From Nocardioides caldifontis (GTDB lineage Bacteria; Actinomycetota; Actinomycetes; Propionibacteriales; Nocardioidaceae), in NCBI RefSeq assembly GCF_008087345.1, contig NZ_ML701736.1, positions 313,187 to 377,186 on the forward strand: a DNA stretch of 64,000 bases, written 5' to 3'. Position numbers and translations under genes: made by a program. Below the pieces are notes generated by a model. The model was not told the DNA's origin and made no database searches. It was given only the letters and a program-made list of their open reading frames with translations. Position 1 is the stretch's first letter. Each line of letters begins with the position of its first letter. Positions 48,768-57,554 of this stretch are shown one piece after another.

Positions 48768-49691
48768 TCAGACGGTGACGACGATCTTCCCCGCGGTGTG
48801 CCCCTGCTCGGAGGAGCGGTGCGCCTCGGCGATCTGGTCCAACGGGTAGGTCTCGACCACGTCGACCCGCAGCCGGCCGTCGTCCGTGAGGGCGGCGAGC
48901 GCGTCGAGGTGGTCGCGCTCGGGGCGGACGAAGACGTAGCGCCCGCCGAGCCCGAGGACGGTGTCCGGGTCGATCACCGACGCGATCCGGGCGGGGTCGC
49001 CGACCTGGCGGGGGGCGTCCTCCAGCGCGTCGCCGCCGATCAGGTCGACCACGGCGTCGGCGGGCGCGGAGAGCTGCTTGCTGACCGGCCCTGCGGTGTA
49101 GTCGACGACCTCGCTGCACCCGAGCTCGCGGAGCGCGTCGTGGTTGCGGAGGCTCGCGGTCCCGATCACGACGGCGCCTCGCGCCACCCCGATCTGCACG
49201 GCGAAGCGGCCCACGCCGCCGGCGGCCGCGTGCACGAGGAGCCGCTCCCCGGGCTGCACGTCGAGCGCCTCCACGACGCACTGGTACGCCGTGAGCCCGG
49301 CGAGCGGGACCCCGGCTGCCTCCTCGAACGACAGGCTGCGTGGCTTGCGGGTCACCGTGCGCTGGGGCGCGGGAACGAGCTCGGCCGCGGTGCCCCAGCA
49401 GACGTCGTCGCGCCGCACGTACCCGTAGACCTCGTCGCCCGGTCGCAGACCGGTGATGACGGCCGGGCCGATGGCCTCGACGACGCCGGCGACGTCCCAG
49501 CCCGGGACGATCGGGAGGTGGTGCGGGTAGGCGCCCTGGAGGTACCCCTGGCGGATCTTCCAGTCGACCGGGTTCACGCTGGTGGCGCGGGTCCGGACGA
49601 GCACGGTGTCGGGGCCGACCGGCGGGTCGGGGTGCTCCCGGACCTCCAGGACCCCTGCGTCGCCGTACTCCTCGTAGACCGCTGCGCGCAC
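48768..49691 (-). CDS. NADP-dependent MDR oxidoreductase (quinone-oxidoreductase type, zinc-free)
   Basis: 307-aa medium-chain dehydrogenase. ATSVNPVDWKIRQGYLQG and LPIVPGWDVAGVVEAIG form the catalytic domain; VHAAAGGVGRFAVQIG is the NADP loop. Zinc-ligand cysteines are absent, as in quinone oxidoreductases and enoyl reductases. The terminal HTAGKIVVTV is typical. GTG at 49691 follows AGGAGGAGCC. It would reduce quinones or enones using NADPH. Confidence 0.9.
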   Translation of the reverse strand: MRAAVYEEYGDAGVLEVREHPDPPVGPDTVLVRTRATSVNPVDWKIRQGYLQGAYPHHLPIVPGWDVAGVVEAIGPAVITGLRPGDEVYGYVRRDDVCWGTAAELVPAPQRTVTRKPRSLSFEEAAGVPLAGLTAYQCVVEALDVQPGERLLVHAAAGGVGRFAVQIGVARGAVVIGTASLRNHDALRELGCSEVVDYTAGPVSKQLSAPADAVVDLIGGDALEDAPRQVGDPARIASVIDPDTVLGLGGRYVFVRPERDHLDALAALTDDGRLRVDVVETYPLDQIAEAHRSSEQGHTAGKIVVTV

Positions 49692-49913
49692 GGGCTCCTC
49701 CTCCTGGTCGGGACGTCAGGGACGGCCGGATCCGGCCCAGGAGGCCGTGTACCCGGGGGACCATCGCCCTAACATCGCGCGACCGTCCTGTGCCGTGCCG
49801 TGGCCGCTGCTCGCGCGCCGGTAGCGTCCCGCCGGGCGGCAGGGAGCCGCTGTCATTCGGGGTGCTCCGCCGTCGTCACGGCTCGGGAGCACGGGGTGCG
49901 AGAGGTCGTCACG

Positions 49914-50936
49914 ATGAGAGCCGTTGCTGTGCTGTGCCTGCTGCTGACCACGTCGCTCGCGGCGTGCGGCGACGAGGAGGAGCCGGCGTCGTCCGGGGCC
50001 GGCGGCACCACCGCGGCCGAAGCCGAGGTCCCGGCGGTCGAGCCGTGGACCGCGTCCGCGGCGCCCACGCTGACGGTCTCGGTGGAGATCCCGGAGCAGT
50101 CGAACTACGTGTACGCGCTGGACTTCGCCCCGGACGGCAGCCGGTTCGCGTCCGGTGACGCGGACGGGGCGGTCCGCACCTGGAGCAGCGACGGCGAGGA
50201 GCTCGCCACCCTCGAAGGGCACGAGGGCGCGGTCAACCACGTGGACCACTCGCCTGACGGCGCGCTGCTGGCCTCGGCCGGCGCCGACGGCACCGCGCGA
50301 GTCTGGGACGTCGAGAGCGGCGAGGTCACCGTCGTCGAGGGCGCCGAGGACGAGGTCCGATCGGTGGCGTTCTCTCCCGACGGCGAGCTCCTCGCGACCG
50401 CCTCGTGGGACGAGGTCGGCGTGCGCGTCTACACGGCCGATGGGGAGCTGGTCGAGGAGCTGCCGTCCGAGGGTTCCGCGGAGTCGCTGGCGTTCTCGCC
50501 GGACGGCTCGGTCGTCGCGGTCGGCGGCTCCGGCGGCTACCTCGAGCTCTTCGAGACCGACGGTTGGACGCGCACCCACCACGCCGAGGGCGCCGGTGGC
50601 GGCATCTCCGACCTGGCGTTCTCGCCCGACGGCACGACGCTGTACGGCGCCACCAACGAGTCGACGGTCGAGGTGTGGTCGGTGGAGGACGGCTCGCCCG
50701 TGGCATCGCTCGGCAACTACAACAACTACGTCCGCGGGGTCGAGGTGTCGCCGGACGGTTCCCTTCTCGCGTCGGGCGCGCTCGACGGCACCGTGCGGGT
50801 GCACGCGACCGACGGTCACGAGGTCGTCGCCGACCAGCCGAACATGGGCGGCGTCAACGAGCTCGCGTTCTCGCCGACCGAACCGCTGCTCGTGACCAGT
50901 GACGGCCAGCGGATCACCGGCTACACGGTCGGGTGA
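49914..50936 (+). CDS. WD40-repeat lipoprotein
   Basis: 340-aa secreted protein. The signal peptide MRAVAVLCLLLTTSLAAC has a lipobox (LAAC), so it is lipid-anchored outside the membrane. After an acidic linker come about seven WD40-like blades, recognisable by FSPDGxLLASAxxDGTVRVW-type segments (AFSPDGELLATAS, HSPDGALLASAG, VSPDGSLLASGA). A seven-bladed propeller would serve as a protein-binding platform. A TAGCGT -10-like box lies upstream near 49822. It converges with the GGDEF-EAL gene across a tandem repeat. Confidence 0.88.
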   Translation: MRAVAVLCLLLTTSLAACGDEEEPASSGAGGTTAAEAEVPAVEPWTASAAPTLTVSVEIPEQSNYVYALDFAPDGSRFASGDADGAVRTWSSDGEELATLEGHEGAVNHVDHSPDGALLASAGADGTARVWDVESGEVTVVEGAEDEVRSVAFSPDGELLATASWDEVGVRVYTADGELVEELPSEGSAESLAFSPDGSVVAVGGSGGYLELFETDGWTRTHHAEGAGGGISDLAFSPDGTTLYGATNESTVEVWSVEDGSPVASLGNYNNYVRGVEVSPDGSLLASGALDGTVRVHATDGHEVVADQPNMGGVNELAFSPTEPLLVTSDGQRITGYTVG

Positions 50937-50958
50937 CGGCTCGGGTGACGGCCAGCGT

Positions 50959-51006
50959 CAGCTGCAGGGTCAGTTGCAGGGGCAGCTGCAGGGGCAGCTG
51001 CAGGGG
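50959..51006. repeat. 12-bp tandem repeat CAGCTGCAGGGG, 4 copies
   Basis: Units start at 50959, 50971, 50983 and 50995 with at most two changes each. The array ends exactly at the stop codon of the GGDEF-EAL gene and sits 22 bases after the WD40 stop. Each unit holds overlapping CAGCTG and CTGCAG palindromes. Confidence 0.85.
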
Positions 51007-52860
51007 TCAGCTGCGGGGTCGCGTCGCGAACCCCGCGGCGAGCCGGCCGCTGAGCTCGGTCGCCGGTTGCGGGCGGGCCAGGTGGTACCCCTGCCCGTAG
51101 CGGCAGCCGAGCGCCAGCAGCGCCTCCCGGGCGGAGTCGTCCTCGATGCCCTCGATGACGATGTCGCGGCCGATCCGGTCGCCGAGGTGCATCAGCGAGG
51201 AGACGATCGGCCCGATGGTGTCGCTGGTGAAGAGCCGGCTCGTGAAGGTCCGGTCGACCTTGATGATGTCGGCCGGCAGCTGCACCAGCCGCGCCAGCGA
51301 CGAGTGGCCGGTGCCGTAGTCGTCGATCGCGAACCGGCAACCGAAGGTGTCGCGCAGCGCCGTCAGCGTGGCCACCGCGACCTGGGTGTGGGTCAGCGCC
51401 TCGGTCTCGGTGATCTCGAGCACCAGCCGGTCCCCGGCGATCCCGCTGTCCGCCAGCGCGACTCGGATGCGCTCCGCGAGCTCAGGGTGGCCCAGCTCGC
51501 CGGGGGACAGGTTGACGAACACCTGCCCCGGGGCGGCGTCCGGAACCTCGGCGTCCCAGGTGGCCAGCTGCGCGCAGGCGGTTCGGAGCACCCATCCTCC
51601 GACGTCCACGATGAGGTCGGTGCCCTCGAGCGCCTCGATGAACTCGCCCGCGGCGAGCAACCCCCGCTCGGGGTGGCGCCACCGCAGCAGCGCCTCGACG
51701 CCGTGCAGCGTCCCGTCCGCGAGCCCCATGATCGGCTGGTAGTGCAGCTCGAGCTGGTCCCGGCTCAGCGCGGCGCTCAGGTCGGCGCGCAGCTGTTGCC
51801 GCCCGGTGACGGCGGCGTACGTGGTCGGGTCGAAGACCGCGTAGCGCCCACCGCCGGCGCGCTTGGCCTGGTACATCGCGGCGTCCGCGTGGCTGATCAG
51901 CGTGTCCGCCGAGGTGGTCGCGTCCGCGGTGGTCACCACCCCGATGCTCGCCGTGCAGAGCTTCCCGGTGAGCCGGGACGCCCGGGCCGCCTCGGTGATC
52001 GCGGCCAGCGCGCGGTCGGCGACCTGCTCGGCCGCCTGCGGGCGGGACAGCTCGGGGAGCAGGACGACGAACTCGTCGCCCCCGACCCGGGACACCACGT
52101 CGGTGGGGCGCACGGTCCGGCGCAGCGAGTCGGCGCTGGCGCGGATCAGCTCGTCGCCGGCGGGGTGGCCGTGGGTGTCGTTGACGTACTTCAGCCCGTC
52201 GAGGTCGACGAACAGCAGCCCGACGTGGCCGCCGTGCCGCTGCACCCCGGCCAGCGCACGGGTGACGTGGTCCACCAGCACCCACCGGCGGGGTAGGTCG
52301 GTGAGCTGGTCGTACATCGCCCGGTGGGAGAGCTCGAGCTGCGCGACCCGGAGCGCGTCGCGGTCGTCGGCGAGGACCAGGTAGCCGGCCGCGACATGCG
52401 CCAGCGCCTGTCCGGTCGCCATCTCCTCCTCGCCGAGCGCGCCCAGCCCCGCACGGTAGAGCGTGAGCGCGCCCCAGACCCGTCCGCGGGCCCGCAGCGG
52501 GAACGCCGTCACGGCGCGGAGCCCGGCGTGCGCCGCACGCTCGCGGTAGGGGAGGGGCCACCGGTCGACGGCCGTGACGTCCGGGACGTCCACCGGCTCG
52601 CCGTGGCGGCAGGTGTCGATACACGGCCCGGCCTCCTGCAGCTCCTGGAGCCGGTCGAGCTCCTCGACCGACCCGGTCGTGCCCTGGACGAACCGCATCC
52701 GTCCGGAGCCGTCCACCACCGAGATGCCGGCGCCGTCGACGTCGAGGACCCGTGGGACCACCGAGAGGAGGACCTTCGCGGCGTCGACGACCGTGAAGTC
52801 GTCGTTGACGAGCGACGCCAGGTCGTGGAGGACCGTGGTCAGTCGTCGCTGGAGGACCAT
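51007..52860 (-). CDS. GAF-GGDEF-EAL cyclic-di-GMP turnover protein
   Basis: 617-aa signalling protein. Residues about 20-165 are a GAF-like sensor. The diguanylate cyclase domain has the intact RVGGDEFVVLL active site and an I-site RPTD five residues before it, so product inhibition is likely. The phosphodiesterase domain has GVEALLRWRHP, NLSPGEL, LEITETEAL, IDDYGTGHSSL and EGIED, all catalytic groups present. Both activities are probably functional, with the GAF ligand choosing the balance. No membrane segment; cytoplasmic. Confidence 0.93.
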   Translation of the reverse strand: MVLQRRLTTVLHDLASLVNDDFTVVDAAKVLLSVVPRVLDVDGAGISVVDGSGRMRFVQGTTGSVEELDRLQELQEAGPCIDTCRHGEPVDVPDVTAVDRWPLPYRERAAHAGLRAVTAFPLRARGRVWGALTLYRAGLGALGEEEMATGQALAHVAAGYLVLADDRDALRVAQLELSHRAMYDQLTDLPRRWVLVDHVTRALAGVQRHGGHVGLLFVDLDGLKYVNDTHGHPAGDELIRASADSLRRTVRPTDVVSRVGGDEFVVLLPELSRPQAAEQVADRALAAITEAARASRLTGKLCTASIGVVTTADATTSADTLISHADAAMYQAKRAGGGRYAVFDPTTYAAVTGRQQLRADLSAALSRDQLELHYQPIMGLADGTLHGVEALLRWRHPERGLLAAGEFIEALEGTDLIVDVGGWVLRTACAQLATWDAEVPDAAPGQVFVNLSPGELGHPELAERIRVALADSGIAGDRLVLEITETEALTHTQVAVATLTALRDTFGCRFAIDDYGTGHSSLARLVQLPADIIKVDRTFTSRLFTSDTIGPIVSSLMHLGDRIGRDIVIEGIEDDSAREALLALGCRYGQGYHLARPQPATELSGRLAAGFATRPRS

Positions 52861-52961
52861 GCCCCTCTCCCTACGCCGGCCCCCGGAGAACCGTCACCAG
52901 CCTGATGCCCACCGGCCGGGATTCCAAGCCTCCTGGCCGCGGGCGAGCAGCGGGGTGGTCG

Positions 52962-53056
52962 TGGCGGAGGCGGACGGGAATCGAACCCGCCGGACCCGGA
53001 TGCCGGGCCCCTACGGTTTTGAGGACCGCGCCCGTCACCAGACGAGGTACGCCTCC
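52962..53056 (-). tRNA. selC: tRNA-Sec (anticodon UCA)
   Basis: 95-nt gene with encoded CCA (52962-52964). The acceptor stem pairs GGAGGCG (5' end 53056) with CGCCTCC. The D stem has 6 bp (CTCGTC/GACGGG) around a 4-base TGGT loop, and the variable arm is a long 8-bp stem with CAT loop; both are tRNA-Sec hallmarks. The anticodon TCA is at 53020-53022. The base before it (position 33) is C rather than the near-universal T: the loop reads CCTCAAA. It is divergent from selD. Confidence 0.95.
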
Positions 53057-53063
53057 GCGGGAC

Positions 53064-53069
53064 AACCTA
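53064..53069 (-). promoter_or_regulatory. -10 box of tRNA-Sec
   Basis: TAGGTT on the minus strand, seven bases before the mature 5' end, so little or no 5' leader is made. Confidence 0.5.
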
Positions 53070-53080
53070 GCCGAGGGCCG

Positions 53081-53086
53081 TAGGTT
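53081..53086 (+). promoter_or_regulatory. -10 box of leaderless selD
   Basis: TAGGTT on the plus strand, six bases before GTG 53093. It is only 11 bp from the tRNA-Sec -10 box on the opposite strand. Confidence 0.5.
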
Positions 53087-53092
53087 GAGCGT

Positions 53093-54085
53093 GTGACCAC
53101 CACGGAAGAGCTGCGCCTCACCCAGTACGCCGCCGGTGGCGGCTGCGCCTGCAAAGTCCCACCAGGGGAGCTGGAACGGGTGCTCTCCGGACTCGACGCG
53201 GGTCGTGCCGGCGGCGACCTGCTGGTCGGGCTCGACGACGGCGACGACGCGGCCGCGGTCCGGATCGACGGCGAACGCGCGGTGATCGCCACCGCCGACT
53301 TCTTCACGCCGGTCGTCGACGACCCCTACGAGTGGGGGCGGATCGCGGCGGCCAACGCGCTCTCCGACGTCTACGCGATGGGCGGCACGCCACTGGTCGC
53401 CGTGAACCTCCTCGCCTGGCCCCGTGACCTGGTGCCCTTCGACGTCGCCGCCGAGGTCCTGCGCGGAGGGGCCGAGCGGTGCGCGGCGGCGGCGACCCAC
53501 CTCGCCGGCGGTCACAGCATCGACGACCGGGAGCCGAAGTACGGCCTCGCCGTCACGGGGATGGGCCACCCCGACCGGCTGCTCCGCAACGACGCCGGCC
53601 GCCCCGGCGTACCGCTGACGCTGACGAAGCCGCTCGGGCTCGGCATCCTCAACAACCGGCACAAGGCCACCGGAGAGCTCTTCGAGGAGGCCGTCGCCAC
53701 GATGACCGCGCTCAACAAGGAGGCCTCGGAGGCGGCCGTCGCCGCCGGCCACCGGTGCGCCACCGACGTCACCGGCTTCGGGCTCCTCGGTCACCTGCAC
53801 AAGCTCGCTCGCGCCAGCGGCGTGACGGCGGTCGTCGACGCGGCCGCGGTGCCCTACGTCGACGGTGCGCGGCAATCGCTGGCCGACGGGTTCGTCCCGG
53901 GCGGGAGCCGGCGCAACCTCGACTGGGTGCGACCGCACCTCGCCTCCTCGCTCGACGAGGACGAGCTGCTCCTCCTCGCCGACGCCCAGACCTCCGGAGG
54001 ACTGCTCGTGGCCGGGGAGCTTCCCGGTCACCCGGTCGTCGGCGAGCTCGTGCCGGCGGGGGAGACGACACTCGTCGTGCGCTGA
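53093..54085 (+). CDS. selD: Selenide, water dikinase (selenophosphate synthetase) SelD
   Basis: 330-aa enzyme making selenophosphate from selenide and ATP. The N-terminal active loop is GGGCACKVPPG, with Cys-x-Cys-Lys in the position of the essential Cys/Lys of E. coli SelD. LLVGLDDGDDAAAVRI and the DVTGFGLLGHLHK motif identify the AIRS-type fold. The active-site residue here is Cys, so SelD itself is not a selenoprotein. GTG at 53093 is leaderless. It is next to tRNA-Sec and just upstream of the UGA-containing formate dehydrogenase, an obvious functional unit. Confidence 0.95.
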   Translation: MTTTEELRLTQYAAGGGCACKVPPGELERVLSGLDAGRAGGDLLVGLDDGDDAAAVRIDGERAVIATADFFTPVVDDPYEWGRIAAANALSDVYAMGGTPLVAVNLLAWPRDLVPFDVAAEVLRGGAERCAAAATHLAGGHSIDDREPKYGLAVTGMGHPDRLLRNDAGRPGVPLTLTKPLGLGILNNRHKATGELFEEAVATMTALNKEASEAAVAAGHRCATDVTGFGLLGHLHKLARASGVTAVVDAAAVPYVDGARQSLADGFVPGGSRRNLDWVRPHLASSLDEDELLLLADAQTSGGLLVAGELPGHPVVGELVPAGETTLVVR

Positions 54086-54122
54086 CGGTTGCGGGTGCTT
54101 CCGTTGGGTACGACGGGCTGTG

Positions 54123-54128
54123 TAGCGT
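54123..54128 (+). promoter_or_regulatory. Candidate -10 box of fdh operon
   Basis: TAGCGT, 36 nt upstream of the ATG and just upstream of a perfect 16-bp palindrome. Confidence 0.4.
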
Positions 54129-54129
54129 C

Positions 54130-54145
54130 CGTGGTCCGGACCACG
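54130..54145. promoter_or_regulatory. Perfect 16-bp palindrome CGTGGTCCGGACCACG before fdh
   Basis: Gapless palindrome between the -10-like box and the ribosome site GGGAGGAGGA (54151-54160). With no loop it suits a dimeric DNA-binding protein better than an RNA hairpin. It is likely an operator of the fdh operon. Confidence 0.5.
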
Positions 54146-54164
54146 TTCTCGGGAGGAGGAGTCG

Positions 54165-57100
54165 ATGGGCAGGTCGTTCCTCGGGTGGCCGGTGCTCCGT
54201 CAGCTCAGCGGTCGCGACCCACTGGGGCGTGGCCCCGCCGTCCGCTCCGCGCGCACCGACTCGATATCACCGCGCATCGCCACCGCCGACCGCGTCGCCA
54301 AGAGCGTCTGCCCCTACTGCGCCGTCGGCTGCGGCCAGAAGGTCTTCGTCAAGGACGAGAGGGTCATCCAGATCGAGGGTGACCCGGACAGCCCCGTCTC
54401 GCGCGGGCGGCTCTGCCCGAAGGGCTCGGCCAGCAAGAACCTCGTCACCAGCTCGATGCGGCAGACGAAGGTGCGCTACCGCCGTCCCTACGCCACGGAG
54501 TGGGAGGACCTCGACCTCGACGTCGCGATGAACATGATCGCCGACCGGGTCGTGAAGGCACGCAACGACACCTGGCAGGACATCGACGCCGACGGCCGCA
54601 AGGTCCGTCGCACCCTGGGGATCGCGAGCCTGGGTGGCGCCACGCTGGACAACGAGGAGAACTACCTCATCAAGAAGCTGTTCACCGCGATGGGCGCGAT
54701 CCAGATCGAGAACCAGGCGCGCATTTGACACTCCGCCACCGTCCCCGGTCTGGGGACCAGCTTCGGGCGCGGCGGCGCCACCGGGTTCCAGCAGGACCTC
54801 GCCAACGCTGACTGCATCGTCATCCAGGGCTCGAACATGGCCGAGGCCCACCCCGTCGGGTTCCAGTGGGTGATGGAGGCGAAGAAGCGCGGCGCGAAGA
54901 TCATCCACGTCGACCCGCGGTTCACCCGGACCAGTGCGCACGCCGACAAGTTCGTGCCGATCCGCGTGGGCACCGACATCGCGTTCCTCGGCGGGATCGT
55001 CAACTACGTCCTGCAGAACGGGCTGGAGTTCCGCGACTACGTGGTCGCCTACACCAACGCGGCTTCGATCGTCAGCGACGAGTACGTCGACGCCGAGGAG
55101 CTCGACGGGCTGTTCTCCGGGTTCGACCCGGAGACCCGCACCTACGAGACCGGCAGCTGGCAGTACGAGCGGCAGGAGGCGGAGGGGAGCGCCCGCGAGG
55201 ACCACGACGTCCAGCGCGAGACCGCCAGTGCGATGCAGCACGAGACGCACGGCATCAGCGTGGACGGCGAGGTGCTCCGCGACGAGACCCTCCAGCACCC
55301 GCGCTGCGTCTACCAGATCCTCAAGCGGCACTACGCCCGCTACACCCCGGAGATGGTGGCCGAGACGTGCGGCGTGGACCCCGAGGACTTCCTCGAGGTG
55401 TGCCGCGCCTGGACCGAGAACTCCGGCCGCGAGCGCACCACCGCGCTGGTCTACAGCGTCGGCTGGACCCAGCACAGCGTCGGCGTGCAGTACATCCGCA
55501 CCGGCGCGATCCTCCAGCTCCTGCTCGGCAACATGGGCCGCCCGGGGGGCGGCATCTTGGCGCTCCGCGGCCACGCGAGCATCCAGGGCTCGACCGACAT
55601 CCCGACGCTGTTCAACCTGCTGCCGGGCTACCTGCCGATGCCCAACGCGGAGCAGCACACCTCGCTGCAGGAGTGGGTGGACGCGGTCCGCAAGCCGGGG
55701 TCGAAGGGGTTCTGGTCGAAGGCCGGCGCCTACGGCATCAACCTGCTCAAGGCCTACTGGGGCGACAAGGCGACGCCGGAGAACGACTTCTGCTTCGACT
55801 ACCTGCCGAAGATCACCGGAGACCACGGCACCTACCGCACCGTGCTCGACATGATCGACGGCAAGGTCAAGGGGTACTTCCTGCTCGGCCAGAACCCCGC
55901 CGTCGGTTCCGCGCACGGCCGCGCGCAGCGGCTGGGGATGGCCAACCTCGACTGGCTCGTCGTCCGCGACCTGTTCGAGATCGAGAGCGCCACGTTCTGG
56001 AAGAACGCCCCGGAGATCGAGACCGGCGAGATCGTCCCCGAGGAGTGCCGCACCGAGGTCTTCCTGATGCCGGCCGCCTCCCACGTGGAGAAGGAAGGGA
56101 CCTTCACGCAGACCCAGCGGATGCTGCAGTGGCGCGAGAAGGCCGTCGAGGCACCGGGCGACTGCCGTTCGGAGCTCTGGTTCTTCTACCACCTCGGCCG
56201 GATGGTCCGGGACCGGCTGAAGGACTCCACGCTGGAGCGCGACCGCCCGATCCTCGACCTCAACTGGGACTACCCGACGCACGGCGAGCACGCCGAGCCG
56301 TCCGCCGAGGACGTCCTCAAGGAGATCAACGGCTACGAGGTGGCGACCGGCCGGCCGCTGTCGACCTTCATGGAGATGAAGGACGACGGCTCGACGCTGG
56401 GCGGCTGCTGGATCTACACCGGTGTCTTCAAGGACGGCGTCAACCAGGCCGCCCGCCGCAAGCCCGGCAGCGAGCAGGACTGGGTCGCCGGCGAATGGGG
56501 CTGGGCCTGGCCCGCCAACCGGCGGATCCTCTACAACCGCGCGTCGGCAGACCCGTCGGGCAAGCCGTGGAGCGACCGGAAGGCCTACGTCTGGTGGGAC
56601 CCGGACAAGGGCGAGAACGGCGAGTGGACCGGCTACGACGTGCCGGACTTCGAGAAGACCAAGCCGCCGACGTACCGGCCCCCGCACGGCGCCGATGGCG
56701 TCGCCGGGCTGGCCGGTGACGACCCTTTCATCATGCAGGGCGACGGAAAGGGCGCGCTGTACGTCCCGCAGGGGCTGATCGACGGGCCGCTGCCGACCCA
56801 CTACGAGCCGGTGGAGTCGCCGTTCCGCAACCCGGTGTACGGGCAGCAGGGCAACCCCACCCGCAAGGAGTACCAGCGCGAGGACAACCGGCTGAACCCG
56901 AGCCCGCGCGAGGGGCACAGCGACGTGTTCCCGTTCGTGTTCACCACCAGCCGGCTGACCGAGCACCACACGGCCGGCGGGATGAGCCGCTACCTCGAGT
57001 ACCTCTCCGAGCTCCAGCCCGAGATGTTCGTCGAGGTCTCGCCGGCGCTCGCCGCGGAGCGCGGCCTCGAGCACTCCGGCTGGGCGACGATCGTCACCGC

Positions 57101-57554
57101 ACGGTCGGCGATCGAGGCGCGCGTCCTCGTCACCGACCGGCTCCGCCCGCTGCGCGTCGAGGGGCGCACGGTCCACCAGGTCTGGATGCCATACCACTGG
57201 GGCCCCGGCGGCCTGGTGTCCGGCGACTCGACCAACGACCTGTTCGGCATCTCGCTGGACCCCAACGTGCTCATCCAGGAGAGCAAGGTCGGCACCTGCG
57301 ACGTGCGCCCCGGGCGCCGCCCGACGGGCAAGGCGCTGCTCGAGCTGGTGCAGGGGTACCGCGACCGGTCCGGCGTCGTCGAGGGGCAGTACGCCGGTGT
57401 CGTCACCACCGGCCCCGGGGCGGACGGCATCCACGAGGGTGACCCGACCGGCGAGGGACCGAGCGGCATGAGCCGGCGCAACGGCCACTCGGGCGACCGC
57501 GCCGAGGGCCAGGACGAGCCCGGCAGCGACGACGCAGCACCGGAGGGAAGCTGA
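54165..57554 (+). CDS. Formate dehydrogenase alpha subunit, selenocysteine-containing (UGA read-through at codon 188)
   Basis: 1129-aa molybdopterin oxidoreductase. An N-terminal [4Fe-4S] motif VCPYCAVGCG lies at about residues 48-57, and the family segment LCPKGSA follows. The frame reads IENQARI, then TGA (54726-54728), then HSATVPGLGTSFGRGGAT, exactly where formate dehydrogenases have Sec or Cys before the conserved His; this is residue 188. The second half continues to the molybdopterin-dinucleotide domain (RLTEHHTAGGMSRYL, VHQVWMPYHWGP). No twin-arginine signal is present. The ATG overlaps nothing; the beta subunit follows with a one-base overlap. It would oxidise formate to CO2 or run in reverse. 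Confidence 0.93.
54726..54728 (+). other. Recoded UGA = selenocysteine codon
   Basis: In-frame TGA inside conserved catalytic sequence, with homology continuing without change of frame for more than 900 codons. A SECIS-like hairpin follows and selA, selB, selD and tRNA-Sec are all in the window. Confidence 0.93.
54729..54760 (+). promoter_or_regulatory. Bacterial SECIS-like element
   Basis: Hairpin GTCCCC (54741-54746), loop GGTCT (54747-54751), GGGGAC (54752-54757), with the loop about 20 nt after the UGA. The GGUCU loop matches the SelB-contacting loop of the E. coli fdhF SECIS. The lower stem below the six perfect pairs is irregular. Confidence 0.8.

Noticed and set aside
50959-51006. Tandem repeat as origin of replication iterons
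   Set aside because: No replication genes are nearby, and the units are short palindromic slippage-type repeats between convergent genes.
54726-54728. Formate dehydrogenase as a pseudogene broken by a nonsense mutation
   Set aside because: The TGA is at the exact Sec/Cys site of the family, is followed by a SECIS-like hairpin, and the whole Sec machinery is present; the rest of the gene is undamaged.
54267-57488. A 1073-codon minus-strand open frame opposite formate dehydrogenase
   Set aside because: Antisense shadow caused by codon bias; composition is unlike a real protein, and the sense strand is clearly coding.
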